DNA of 64,000 nucleotides from an uncultured Prevotellaceae bacterium. GTDB taxonomy: Bacteria > Bacteroidota > Bacteroidia > Bacteroidales > Muribaculaceae. Of this stretch, positions 35,125 to 43,265 are shown one piece after another. The position numbers and the translations under genes were made by a program. The first letter of the stretch is position 1. Every line of letters starts with the position of its first letter. The stretch spans positions 44,162-108,161 of the forward strand of contig ONJX01000006.1 in the NCBI GenBank assembly GCA_900318255.1, written 5' to 3'. The notes under the pieces were generated by a model. The model saw nothing but the letters and a program-made list of their open reading frames with translations, ran no database searches and had not been told where the DNA came from.

Positions 35125-36096
35125 ATGGCACACAAGAATAGGATAGGCAACGTGTTCAGTCTCACCTCGTTTGGGGAGTCGCATGGACCAGCCGTTGGCG
35201 GCATTGTCGATGGAATGCCAGCAGGGGTGAGAATCGACCTGGAGCAGTTGAAACATGAGGTGGCTCGGCGCCGCCCAGGGCAAGGTGGCGTTACTTCCAC
35301 TCGCCACGAGCTTGACGAGGTGGAAATCCTCTCGGGCATTATGGATGGTGTGACACTGGGGACGCCCATTGGCTTTATTGTGCGCAATCGTGACCAGCGC
35401 TCTGCCGACTATGAACATCTTAAAGATGTGTATCGTCCTTCTCATGCCGACTATACCTACCAGTCAAAGTATGGCATCCGTGACCATCGTGGAGGAGGGC
35501 GCGCCTCGGCACGCGAGACGGTAGCGCGCGTGGTGGCTGGTGCACTCGCCAAGCAGGTGCTAGCAACAATGGGTATCACTATTGCTGGTAAGGCAATGGT
35601 CAGTGTTGCCCAGATTCCTGAAGGCGACACCTGTGGCGGGGTGGTAGCTTGTGAAATAAAAGGTGTGGCCCCAGGAATTGGGGAGCCGGTGTTTGGTAAG
35701 CTCTCGTCACAGCTTGCTGAGGCGATGATGAGCATCCCTGCAGCTAAGGGCTTTGAGATTGGGTTAGGCTGTGATTTTGCTAACCATCTTGGGAGCGAAG
35801 TGCTCGACAAGTGGGAGGTGAAGGATGACAAGATAACCACCTCCACCAATTATTCTGGCGGCATTCAGGGCGGCATCAGCAATGGCAATGACATTTGCTT
35901 TAAAGTGACATTCAAACCTGTGGCAACCATGATGCAAGCCATGGAGGGCATAAGTGGTGACGGCAGCAAGGTGACAATAGAGCCTCGTGGCAGGCATGAC
36001 CAGTGCGTGGTGCCGCGTGCTGTGCCTGTGGTCGAAGCAATGGCGGCAATCGTGGTGCTCGACAATGTACTCATAAACCGGGCGGCAAGATTGTAA
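35125..36096 (+). CDS. aroC: Chorismate synthase, internally shortened
   Basis: A 323-aa enzyme for the last shikimate step (EPSP to chorismate, FMNH2-dependent). Signatures are clear: SFGESHGPAVGG, RRRPGQGGVTSTRHELDEVEI, RDHRGGGRASARETVARV, GGIQGGISNG, and GRHDQCVVPRAVPVVEAMAA. It is about 30-40 residues shorter than usual. The missing part is between MGITIAGKAM and ACEIKGV (residues ~150-175), where other chorismate synthases have a longer stretch with a CPD...M...GDS(I/V)GG segment; here only AQIPEGDTCGG remains. No frameshift is seen. Activity is therefore likely but not certain. Confidence 0.88.
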   Translation: MAHKNRIGNVFSLTSFGESHGPAVGGIVDGMPAGVRIDLEQLKHEVARRRPGQGGVTSTRHELDEVEILSGIMDGVTLGTPIGFIVRNRDQRSADYEHLKDVYRPSHADYTYQSKYGIRDHRGGGRASARETVARVVAGALAKQVLATMGITIAGKAMVSVAQIPEGDTCGGVVACEIKGVAPGIGEPVFGKLSSQLAEAMMSIPAAKGFEIGLGCDFANHLGSEVLDKWEVKDDKITTSTNYSGGIQGGISNGNDICFKVTFKPVATMMQAMEGISGDGSKVTIEPRGRHDQCVVPRAVPVVEAMAAIVVLDNVLINRAARL

Positions 36097-36971
36097 TGGC
36101 TAGACGGCAATACGGTGACTTCCTGCGTCAACTTTATGGATGCAAAGTCCAGAAGTTGAACGTCAACGCTGGCTTCACTTGTCCTAACCGTGACGGCACG
36201 CTAGGGTGGGGTGGTTGCACCTATTGCAATAATGCGTCTTTCACTCCGGCCTTTGGACTGGCACCGGCAAGTGTGACTCAACAATTACTTAATGCAAAGA
36301 AATTCTATGCAAGGAAATATAATGATGTAAAATATGTCGCTTATTTCCAGAGTTTTACTAATACTTATGCTTCGGTAGGAAGGCTGCAAGAACTTTATGA
36401 TGAGGCTCTTGCTGTTGACGACGTGGTGGGGTTAGTCATATCCACACGCCCCGACTGCTTGAGCGCTGAGGTTATCGACCTGCTTCATAATGTCAACGAG
36501 AAGCACAAAGTGATAGTTGAGATAGGTGTAGAGACCGCTCATGACCGCACTTTGCAGCTGATAAACCGCTGCCACTCCTGGCAATGTGCGCAGGATGCTA
36601 TAAATAGGGTTGCAGGGGCTGGGTTGCCCGTTGGCGTGCATCTGATCTTGGGACTTCCTGGCGAGAGCGAGGAAGACATGAAGGCTACCGTCGAGGCAAT
36701 CTCTAAATTGCCTGTCGCTACCATCAAGTTTCACCAGCTGCAAGTGCTGCGTGGCACGAGGCTGGCGCAGCAGTGGGAGAGTGCAGAGGTAAGACTTCTA
36801 GATTGGTCTCCACAGAATTATGCCGAAGTGTGCAGGCAGTTGATATCGCTTTTGCCTGATGGCATTGTTGTAGAGCGGTTAGTGTCCTCTGCGCCACGAG
36901 AGCTTCTCTTGCATCCACGATGGGGCCTTAAGCCAGCACAGTTCAAGTCGCTATTTGACGATTTGTGTTAA
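36096..36971 (+). CDS. TIGR01212-type (YhcC-like) radical SAM protein
   Basis: A 291-aa radical SAM protein. The cluster cysteines are in CPNRDGTLGWGGCTYC (Cys29, Cys41, Cys44), an unusual C-x11-C-x2-C spacing that marks this family. YFQSFTNTYA, GLVISTRPDCL, EIGVETAHDRTLQLINR and HLILGLPGE follow in order. Substrate unknown. Its ATG shares one base with the aroC stop (TAATG), so translation is coupled; I therefore reject the longer frame from 36003. Last gene of the ybaK-aroC operon. Confidence 0.9.
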   Translation: MARRQYGDFLRQLYGCKVQKLNVNAGFTCPNRDGTLGWGGCTYCNNASFTPAFGLAPASVTQQLLNAKKFYARKYNDVKYVAYFQSFTNTYASVGRLQELYDEALAVDDVVGLVISTRPDCLSAEVIDLLHNVNEKHKVIVEIGVETAHDRTLQLINRCHSWQCAQDAINRVAGAGLPVGVHLILGLPGESEEDMKATVEAISKLPVATIKFHQLQVLRGTRLAQQWESAEVRLLDWSPQNYAEVCRQLISLLPDGIVVERLVSSAPRELLLHPRWGLKPAQFKSLFDDLC

Positions 36972-37049
36972 ATAATTATACAGATTTGTTTTTTTCTGTA
37001 ATTTTGTGCCACTAAAAAAGTAGAGTGACAAATATTTTAATACAATCTT

Positions 37050-37884
37050 ATGAAACACTGTTCATTACTTCTTCTTTCATTGTTGCTTGCATGCACAATC
37101 AGTGCCAAGCAAGTAGAGCAAGGCACTGCATTGGCCCTTTAGGCCAAACGAGGACCATGTGGCCCTGGGAGAGTCGGTGCTCACCTTGAGCAACAGCGGT
37201 GACGATTTCATGGGCTCAATCTATGTGTCAATCAAGAAAGAAGAGGACACTGAGTTTAACGACCTCTTCAACGCTCAGGTCAACGTGCCCAAAGATGGCA
37301 GCGTGTTGGTTAAGTGCGAGCTCTTCGCACCACGTGGATCAGGTAATTACCAGATGCTCATCCGTGACCAGTACAACCGCATCATCGACGGGCCTCGCCC
37401 CATCGTGGTTGCCCCCAACGAGAACTATGAGCTAGAGGCAGTATCGCAACTGACAGTGGGCAACTACTACATGACTCCCGACAATGTCACTGCTACTATC
37501 GACATCAAGAATGTGGGCACAGGAGAATATGTGGGTCCCATCTACTACCGCTTCATTGAAGGCTCTGCCAACCGCTTCTCGGGCTCCACACAAGTGATGA
37601 AGTTTGCTCCTGGCGAGACTAAAACCATCAACTTTGCCACGGCATTTGAAGGTCAGCCCTACACAGAGTAGATCTTTAACGTTTTCCCACTCAAGGGCGA
37701 CGAACAACTCTTGAGAGCTCCATTCCAGCTCAACTTTGACACCACATCCATCGAAGACATTAACACCAATGGCAACAACGCCCCAGTGCGCTATGTCAAC
37801 CCCATGGGTCAGGTGAGCAACACGCCGTTCAAGGGTATTAATATCGTTATTGACGGTGACCGCACCTACAAAGTTGTCAAGTAG
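37050..37884 (+). pseudogene. Decayed gene for a secreted protein with C-terminal sorting-like tail
   Basis: A signal peptide is coded from ATG 37050 (MKHCSLLLLSLLLACTISA) but the frame stops at a TAG (37140). The body continues in another frame (WPFRPNEDHVALGE, then VLTLSNSG...) to an in-frame TAG at 37669-37671, after which the same frame goes on as IFNVFPLKGDEQLL and ends in a sorting-like tail (RYVNPMGQVS; RTYKVVK) at a third TAG. So there is at least one frameshift or deletion plus one nonsense codon, and most of the N-terminal catalytic part seems missing. Related intact proteins may be large secreted peptidases or adhesins, but this is not proven. Confidence 0.7.
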
Positions 37885-37910
37885 ATTGCTGTCAACATTT
37901 TAATAGCTTA

Positions 37911-37954
37911 AAGAACTGCACTCGCTACAACCTAGGGCGAGTGCAGTTCTTTTG
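37911..37954 (+). terminator. Strong terminator after the decayed gene
   Basis: A perfect 15-bp stem, AAGAACTGCACTCGC (37911-37925) with GCGAGTGCAGTTCTT (37937-37951), 11-nt loop, followed by T-rich bases. Confidence 0.85.
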
Positions 37955-38086
37955 ATAGATTATTGAGTCCACTCTAAAGAGTCAGTATTGTTGGAAAAAC
38001 CAACATAAACAATAAATCCACCATTGTCTTTAATGAACGATATTTCTTTCAGTTCGGAATTTTTTTGAAAAATGTTCGTTAAAATC

Positions 38087-38117
38087 TTGCATATTAAAAA
38101 AAACTGTGCTAAATTTG
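38087..38117 (+). promoter_or_regulatory. Promoter of tRNA-Ala
   Basis: TTG at 38087-38089, 20-bp spacer, TAAATTTG at 38110-38117; the tRNA starts 21 bp further on. Confidence 0.6.
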
Positions 38118-38138
38118 CACCCGCAAAACAAATCTTAT

Positions 38139-38211
38139 GGGGTATTAGCTCATCCGGTAGAGCGCAACACTGGCAGTGTTGAGGTGAGCAGTTCGAGTCT
38201 GCTATACTCCA
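38139..38211 (+). tRNA. tRNA-Ala (GGC anticodon)
   Basis: The cloverleaf folds fully: acceptor GGGGTAT/ATACTCC with the alanine-identity G3:U70 pair, D stem GCTC/GAGC, anticodon stem CAACA/TGTTG with loop CTGGCAG (anticodon GGC), T stem AGCAG/CTGCT with TTCGAGT loop. Discriminator A at 38211; CCA is not encoded. A tyrosine integrase gene lies 122 bp downstream, so this tRNA is the probable insertion site of the island. Confidence 0.95.
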
Positions 38212-38225
38212 CAACCCAAAAACTT

Positions 38226-38264
38226 AACGAGCTGAGTATCAACAAATACCTGGCTCGTTTTTTT
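38226..38264 (+). terminator. Terminator after tRNA-Ala
   Basis: AACGAGC (38226-38232) pairs with GCTCGTT (38253-38259), followed by a run of T to 38264. Confidence 0.7.
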
Positions 38265-38333
38265 GTGCATTTTAGCCTTCTTTGCTACCAGTTTGTTACA
38301 ATTTTATTTTTAACTTCAAAACAGTAGCATTTT

Positions 38334-40193
38334 ATGAAAGACAAGGATGCAACTATTTCAAAATCATGCCGTTTCTTTCTTGGTGACGCTTCAGTTACAG
38401 GTGCCCCGATTTACTTCTTTTGCCGTGTAAATGGTGTGCAAATTAAACGTTCGCTTGGGGTGAGAATTGAGACTCGTTGTTGGGATCCATACTCACAGCA
38501 AGCAATAATCAAGAAAAGTTACAATGAAAAGACAAGAACTAACAATCTGATGATCAACTCAGTAATTGGAGATTACAAGGATGCTTACAAGAGCTTTTGC
38601 ACCTATGTAGAGACCGAAAAAGTAAAACCAGAAAAACTCGTCTCCACACTGTCCAAATTCTTATATTTGATGGAAAGTAAACAGTGTAGAAAACCGGTAA
38701 AACCGGTAGAAGATCAACTCGATTTGATCACGAGAATCAAACGGTATGTGCGTGACAGGAAAGATATTTCCTTTAGCACAAAAGTAAACTATGGCCGCGC
38801 TATAAAAGCGTTTGGTGCCTTCCTTGATGCGCGTAAGCCGAAAATTACGTCGTTTAGCCAAATTGACACTGAGTTGTTCATTGAGATGGGCCGATGGATG
38901 CTGAATAATTACACGAGGCATAATGGAGGTGGTCTCTATCAGGTGGCAACTTTGAACGATTTCTTGAAGTTTAATTGCAGCCTAGTGCGAGCAGCTGCGG
39001 TTGATCTTGGTGAACTCAAGTATGAGGAAGCTCAAAGAATCAGTTATATCTCGTTGAAAAACAAAGCATCTGACGATGACATAGCTCTGACCGATGAGGA
39101 GGTAATGATGCTATATCATCATAAGTGTGATAATGAAGATGATGAACTGATTAAAGATGTGTTCGTGCTCGAGTGTGTAACTGGGCAGCGCATTAGCGAC
39201 ACGGTGAAACTTGACGATTGTATTGAGCAAGTAAATGGTGTTTACATCGTGAAGCTTTTGAGTAAGAAGACCAGTGAACTTATAGTCTTTGATCTAATCT
39301 TTGATGTGGCACTTAAGATTCTTCAGAAATATGACTTCACGGTTCCAAGTTTAGGAAAGGATGATCATGCTACGAAAGACAAAATCAACCACAACATCAA
39401 GCAAATAGCTCGGGACGCTGGGATTTCAGGTCAAGAACTTAAAGTTTACCATTATGCTGGTCACGATAAGCCCACCACTGTAAAAGTTGACCGATGGAAA
39501 TGTGTTACCAGTCACACAGGCCGACGCACATTTGTTACTGCTCTAGCTCTTAGAGGCTGGACTTACGAGAAGATTGGCAAATATACAGGACAAAGGAATC
39601 CCAAGACTGTTATGCATTACGACAAGTCAAAGGGAAACCCAGCGATGATGGCGCAGTTTAACGCTACCGATCCGCAATTCCGATTGCAAATGATTGGCAG
39701 CGCCGTGAACATGAATCATGGATACATGGTGTCGCCATACTCGCAGCCTGGTTTAGGCACAATTCCACCACAACCTGTCATGCCTCCTCATCCTCAAGTT
39801 TTGCCTTTTCAGCAGTTCTATGGTCCACAAGTAGCTCCAATGGCATGCCCACCTAATGGGGTGCCTCAAACTACATGGAAACAGCAGGCTATCGAAGTAA
39901 AGGCTGTTGAAGCGCAAGTTGTGGATGACACTAAGCTTGAGCAGCTCAATTCTGGTGGTAAAGGAATGATCGACCTCATCAGGTTCGTTGACGAAAAGCT
40001 TAACAACTTCATGAACCCTATGAGCATCGTCAGTGAAGCGAAGTCGTTCATCGCCACCAACACCATCGACATGTCGTGGTGTTCCCCAACTCAGGGTGGA
40101 ATGACCTTTGACTTTTACCGTCCAAAACTCCAGCGCCTATTCCCTGAAAACAGCGCCGAGATAGAACAAATTCTCACCATGCTAATAGCATGA
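38334..40193 (+). CDS. Tyrosine recombinase (integrase) with long C-terminal extension
   Basis: A 619-aa phage-integrase-family enzyme. Residues ~10-110 are an arm-binding-like N-terminal part, ~125-235 the SAM-like core-binding domain, ~245-440 the catalytic domain with Arg285 (TGQRISDT), His394-x-x-Arg397 (SHTGRRT) and Tyr429 (VMHYDK). After the catalytic domain come a Pro/Gln/Met-rich linker (~455-530) and a C-terminal domain (~540-619), which ordinary Bacteroidetes integrases of ~400 aa lack. Position beside tRNA-Ala suggests it inserted the downstream island there. A good terminator follows. Confidence 0.92.
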   Translation: MKDKDATISKSCRFFLGDASVTGAPIYFFCRVNGVQIKRSLGVRIETRCWDPYSQQAIIKKSYNEKTRTNNLMINSVIGDYKDAYKSFCTYVETEKVKPEKLVSTLSKFLYLMESKQCRKPVKPVEDQLDLITRIKRYVRDRKDISFSTKVNYGRAIKAFGAFLDARKPKITSFSQIDTELFIEMGRWMLNNYTRHNGGGLYQVATLNDFLKFNCSLVRAAAVDLGELKYEEAQRISYISLKNKASDDDIALTDEEVMMLYHHKCDNEDDELIKDVFVLECVTGQRISDTVKLDDCIEQVNGVYIVKLLSKKTSELIVFDLIFDVALKILQKYDFTVPSLGKDDHATKDKINHNIKQIARDAGISGQELKVYHYAGHDKPTTVKVDRWKCVTSHTGRRTFVTALALRGWTYEKIGKYTGQRNPKTVMHYDKSKGNPAMMAQFNATDPQFRLQMIGSAVNMNHGYMVSPYSQPGLGTIPPQPVMPPHPQVLPFQQFYGPQVAPMACPPNGVPQTTWKQQAIEVKAVEAQVVDDTKLEQLNSGGKGMIDLIRFVDEKLNNFMNPMSIVSEAKSFIATNTIDMSWCSPTQGGMTFDFYRPKLQRLFPENSAEIEQILTMLIA

Positions 40194-40244
40194 TGGTTAA
40201 TTGATATGGTACTCATAGAATATGGAAAGACTATATCGTGATAG

Positions 40245-40290
40245 TAGTCGCAAGTGTAACGTTAATAGTTGCACTGGCGGCTATTTTTTT
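40245..40290 (+). terminator. Terminator after the integrase gene
   Basis: TAGTCGCAAGTGTAAC (40245-40260) and GTTGCACTGGCGGCTA (40268-40283) pair with only one mismatch if G-U is allowed; a T-run follows to 40290. Confidence 0.75.
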
Positions 40291-40334
40291 GTTTTTTTAT
40301 TATTACCAAAATCAAGTATTATCTGTGTAATTGT

Positions 40335-40365
40335 TTTGCTTGATTTTCAATTTTAACTAATTTTG
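40335..40365 (+). promoter_or_regulatory. Promoter of the RhuM-Fic gene
   Basis: TTTG (40335-40338), 19 bp, TAATTTTG (40358-40365); the ATG is at 40384. Confidence 0.7.
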
Positions 40366-40383
40366 CAATTATAAAAGTCGATT

Positions 40384-41370
40384 ATGGAAGAAAATAAGAT
40401 CATAATATATCAAACCGAGGACGGTCAGACGCAAATTGATGTCCGCATGGAGAATGACACCGTTTGGCTCACACAGGCTCAAATGGCTGAGCTGTTTAAA
40501 ACTGATAGAACATCAATAGTTCGTCACATCAACAACATCTATAAGGTCGATGAACTCGAACGCTCTTCAACCTGTGCAAAAATTGCACAAGTTCAAACTG
40601 AAGGTCACAGACAAGTGCGAAGAGTTATTCCCTACTTCAATTTGGATGTGATTATATCAGTTGGATATCGTGTTAACTCAAAGCGTGGCATTAAGTTCAG
40701 ACAGTGGGCTAATAGGGTCATAAAGGATTATCTTATAAAAGGATATGCCATAAATGAGCAATTGCGTCATGAGCAATTGAGTGAGCTAAGGCAACTGGTA
40801 GGAATGCTCGGACGCACTATCCAGAGCCAACCGTTATTGTCAACCGACGAAAGCCAGGCACTGTTTGATGTGGTTACTGATTATACCTACGCTCTCGACA
40901 CGCTTGATAACTATGACTACCAGCGCTTAACGATTGAGAAGACCACCCAGGAAGAGCGTTTTCATGCTACCTACGAGAACGCCATGAGAGAGATTAATGC
41001 CCTGCGAGAGAAGTTTGGTGGAAGCACCCTCTTTGGCAACGAGAAAGACGATTCATTCCATAGTAGTATCGGTCAGATATATCAGACGTTTGGCGGCGTA
41101 GAACTCTATCCAAGTGTCGAAGAGAAAGCTGCCATGTTACTGTATCTCGTCACCAAGAACCATTCATTCAGCGATGGCAACAAGCGCATAGCAGCCACTT
41201 TGTTCCTGTGGTTCCTAAACAATAATGGCATCCTTTACAATAAAGACGGCTCAAAACGCATAGCCGACAACACCCTCGTAGCCCTCACGCTAATGATTGC
41301 CGAGAGCAGAACAGAGGAAAAAGACGTGATGGTGAAGGTGGTTGTGAACTTAATCAATCAAAACAACTAA
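40384..41370 (+). CDS. RhuM-Fic/DOC fusion protein
   Basis: A 328-aa two-domain protein. Residues ~10-115 are the virulence RhuM domain (VWLTQAQMAELFKTDRTSIVRHINNIY; FNLDVIISVGYRVNSKRGIKFRQWA), a DNA-binding-like module. Residues ~195-325 are a Fic/DOC domain with motif HSFSDGNKRIAATLF (His260-Arg268). Fic proteins transfer AMP or phosphate to targets; the HxFxDGNKR form is intermediate between Fic (HPFxDGNGR) and Doc. It is common on Bacteroidales islands and may be a toxin or a regulator of island genes. No antitoxin is obvious next to it. Confidence 0.85.
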   Translation: MEENKIIIYQTEDGQTQIDVRMENDTVWLTQAQMAELFKTDRTSIVRHINNIYKVDELERSSTCAKIAQVQTEGHRQVRRVIPYFNLDVIISVGYRVNSKRGIKFRQWANRVIKDYLIKGYAINEQLRHEQLSELRQLVGMLGRTIQSQPLLSTDESQALFDVVTDYTYALDTLDNYDYQRLTIEKTTQEERFHATYENAMREINALREKFGGSTLFGNEKDDSFHSSIGQIYQTFGGVELYPSVEEKAAMLLYLVTKNHSFSDGNKRIAATLFLWFLNNNGILYNKDGSKRIADNTLVALTLMIAESRTEEKDVMVKVVVNLINQNN

Positions 41371-41385
41371 TAATAACATACAACA

Positions 41386-41688
41386 ATGGCAACAAGAGCA
41401 AATGTAAGAGTGATGCAGGGTGACCGAGTTCAGAACTTCTATCACCATTGGAATGGCTGCCCACAAGGGGTAGGCTGTGATCTGGAGAAAATGTTACGAG
41501 GGAAAGAGACCTGGGATTTCGAAGAAATTTGTGCTGAACTAAAAAGCGGCACAGTTGACCACAATTGTCCGTTTGAACCATGTAATTCACCAAACGGCGA
41601 CATAGAGTACAACTACACCATCTCATGCGATAAGAAAACTCTCACGTTCCATCACCTCATAGACAATGACTATGAAGTGCTTCTATAG
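41386..41688 (+). CDS. Small protein of unknown function
   Basis: A 100-aa soluble protein with four cysteines (CPQGVGC, CPFEPC) that could bind zinc. No family recognised. It starts 15 bp after the RhuM-Fic stop, so it may be co-transcribed and is a candidate partner of that protein (positional inference). A damaged copy of its last third occurs at 42148-42249. Confidence 0.65.
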   Translation: MATRANVRVMQGDRVQNFYHHWNGCPQGVGCDLEKMLRGKETWDFEEICAELKSGTVDHNCPFEPCNSPNGDIEYNYTISCDKKTLTFHHLIDNDYEVLL

Positions 41689-41779
41689 AAGTTAGGAATA
41701 ATAGTAAATCATATCAACCTAACATAAAATAGAGAAAAATATATAATTTTGCAACTCTAATGTAATATTATATTCCTAT

Positions 41780-42100
41780 ATGAGTAAAACTACTATGGGT
41801 AATAAATTACCCCGAAAACTGGAGCAGAAGATGCAAATAGTAGGTGAACAAATCAGACTTGCACGATTACGTCGCAACCTTAGCATTGCACAAGTAGCAG
41901 AACGTGCAACGTGCTCACCTATGACCATCGCAAGAATTGAGAAAGGAGTACCGACTGTTGCTATAGGTATCTATCTCCGTGTGCTCTATGCCTTGCAATT
42001 AGATGATGACATTTTGTTACTGGCTCAAAAGGATGAGATGGGGCGTGCTTTGCAGGATATAGCCCTCAAAAATCGTCAACGTGCATCAAAAAAAGTATAA
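41780..42100 (+). CDS. XRE-family regulator, HipB-like
   Basis: A 106-aa helix-turn-helix protein (residues ~20-80: VGEQIRLARLRRNLSIAQVAERATCSPMTIARIEKGV). The wording of the C-terminal part (YLRVLYALQLDDDILLLAQKDEMGRALQD) is that of HipB-type antitoxins, which normally precede a hipA kinase gene. No hipA follows, so it is an orphan. A -7-like TAATTTTG lies at 41744-41751. Confidence 0.8.
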   Translation: MSKTTMGNKLPRKLEQKMQIVGEQIRLARLRRNLSIAQVAERATCSPMTIARIEKGVPTVAIGIYLRVLYALQLDDDILLLAQKDEMGRALQDIALKNRQRASKKV

Positions 42101-42147
42101 ATTAAACGCTTTATATACAGATTTTGACTAGCTGGAATATCGATTGA

Positions 42148-42249
42148 TGTAATTCACCAAATGGCGATATCGAGTACGCGACTACACTATCTCATGTAAT
42201 AAGAAAACTCTCATTTATTATCTCCCTATAGAAATAGACAGAGGATAGA
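42148..42249 (+). pseudogene. Degraded partial copy of the 41386 gene
   Basis: Bases 42148-42249 match the last ~108 bp of the gene at 41386 (41581-41688), beginning TGTAATTCACCAAA in both, with many substitutions and small gaps, and ending at a TAG. No start codon is left. It occupies the place where hipA would be expected after the HipB-like gene. Confidence 0.7.
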
Positions 42250-42259
42250 TATTCTAAAC

Positions 42260-43114
42260 ATGGCAGCAATAGACAAGATTTATTTAAGCAGCTTTAAAAC
42301 TTTCACTGAGTTCAAGAAGTGGTGTGAGGCACAGCCACCTATCAAGGACAAGTATGGGAAGGAAGATAGAATTTCTCACTATTTCAACTATGACTGGTAT
42401 GATCCTAAATACTGGAAGAAGGATGATTGTCATCCTGTAATGAACGCTCCCTATTATGTAGACGCATATATTATCAGGAATTGCCCTATTGAAGAAGTTC
42501 AAGAGGAGTTAATGGTGAATTATGGTCATTATTCACAGAAAAGAATTCGCGACATGTATGATGTCGTAAAGAATTGGAATCGAGAAAATGGAGAGTGTCC
42601 TTATTGGACTAAGCTTGAGGACTTCATCCTTAATGAGGATGGGACAATCACCCTGACGAGTATCGATGAGAAATCAGCCTACGAAGAGATTAAGGACGGT
42701 GAGTTGTTCACTTCACCAGCGTGTGACAAATATCCACGAGGAAAGCATTTTAGGATTAGTAAGATTCCTGTTTCTTATGAGTGTAGAGTGTGTAATTATC
42801 CAATAGCAGTGAGAGGAAGAGATAATGTTAAACGCACACCAACATGGCAGATTGAAATCAAGTTGCCGGATTATGTTGATGAACCTTTTATGGATTGGAG
42901 TTCTCATTCTGATGCTAAGCATGCTGTAGGTACTTGGGATTTCTGTTCTGAACATGTGTTGTCCCATGACGGATGGTCAAGCTCACATGCAGCTTGTAAG
43001 TCAATCAGATCCTTGACCAGAAGAATCACTAAGTGGAATCTTCCCGTGGGTACTATTGTACAAGTACAAGGAAGATATGTTGGAGAGGACTATGAAATAA
43101 TTGTGAAAAAGTAA
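42260..43114 (+). CDS. Unknown soluble protein
   Basis: A 284-aa cytoplasmic-looking protein with many Tyr, Trp, Asp and Lys residues and no signal peptide or membrane segment. A single YECRVCNYPI (CxxC) is the only motif-like element. I do not recognise the family. It lies within the island, downstream of the degraded gene copy, and its AT-rich codon use matches the neighbouring island genes. Confidence 0.55.
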   Translation: MAAIDKIYLSSFKTFTEFKKWCEAQPPIKDKYGKEDRISHYFNYDWYDPKYWKKDDCHPVMNAPYYVDAYIIRNCPIEEVQEELMVNYGHYSQKRIRDMYDVVKNWNRENGECPYWTKLEDFILNEDGTITLTSIDEKSAYEEIKDGELFTSPACDKYPRGKHFRISKIPVSYECRVCNYPIAVRGRDNVKRTPTWQIEIKLPDYVDEPFMDWSSHSDAKHAVGTWDFCSEHVLSHDGWSSSHAACKSIRSLTRRITKWNLPVGTIVQVQGRYVGEDYEIIVKK

Positions 43115-43118
43115 TATA

Positions 43119-43248
43119 ATGAACTACAAAACAGCAAATGAGGTAAAAAAACATGATTTTTCATTAAAGGTGCTTTGAATATGACGATGCATATACTTTC
43201 ATATTTCATATAATTGATAAGACTGAAGATAAGATTATAGAACTTTAA
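43119..43248 (+). pseudogene. Very small gene broken by a one-base frameshift
   Basis: ATG 43119 codes for MNYKTANEVKKHDFSLKVL then TGA. Shifting frame near 43174 continues as CFEYDDAYTFIFHIIDKTED to a TAA at 43248. Total length is 130 bp (3n+1), so a single-base change would restore a ~42-aa protein. Function unknown. Confidence 0.4.
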
Positions 43249-43265
43249 AAAGGATGAGAATATCT

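Noticed and set aside
36003..36096. Upstream extension of the radical SAM gene
   Set aside because: The extension lies wholly inside aroC and is Cys/Gly/Arg-rich noise; the TAATG junction at 36096 is the natural start.
37140..37884. TAG recoding (all three stops in the decayed gene are TAG)
   Set aside because: Other genes of the window end normally at TAG, and a frame change is needed as well, so ordinary decay explains it.
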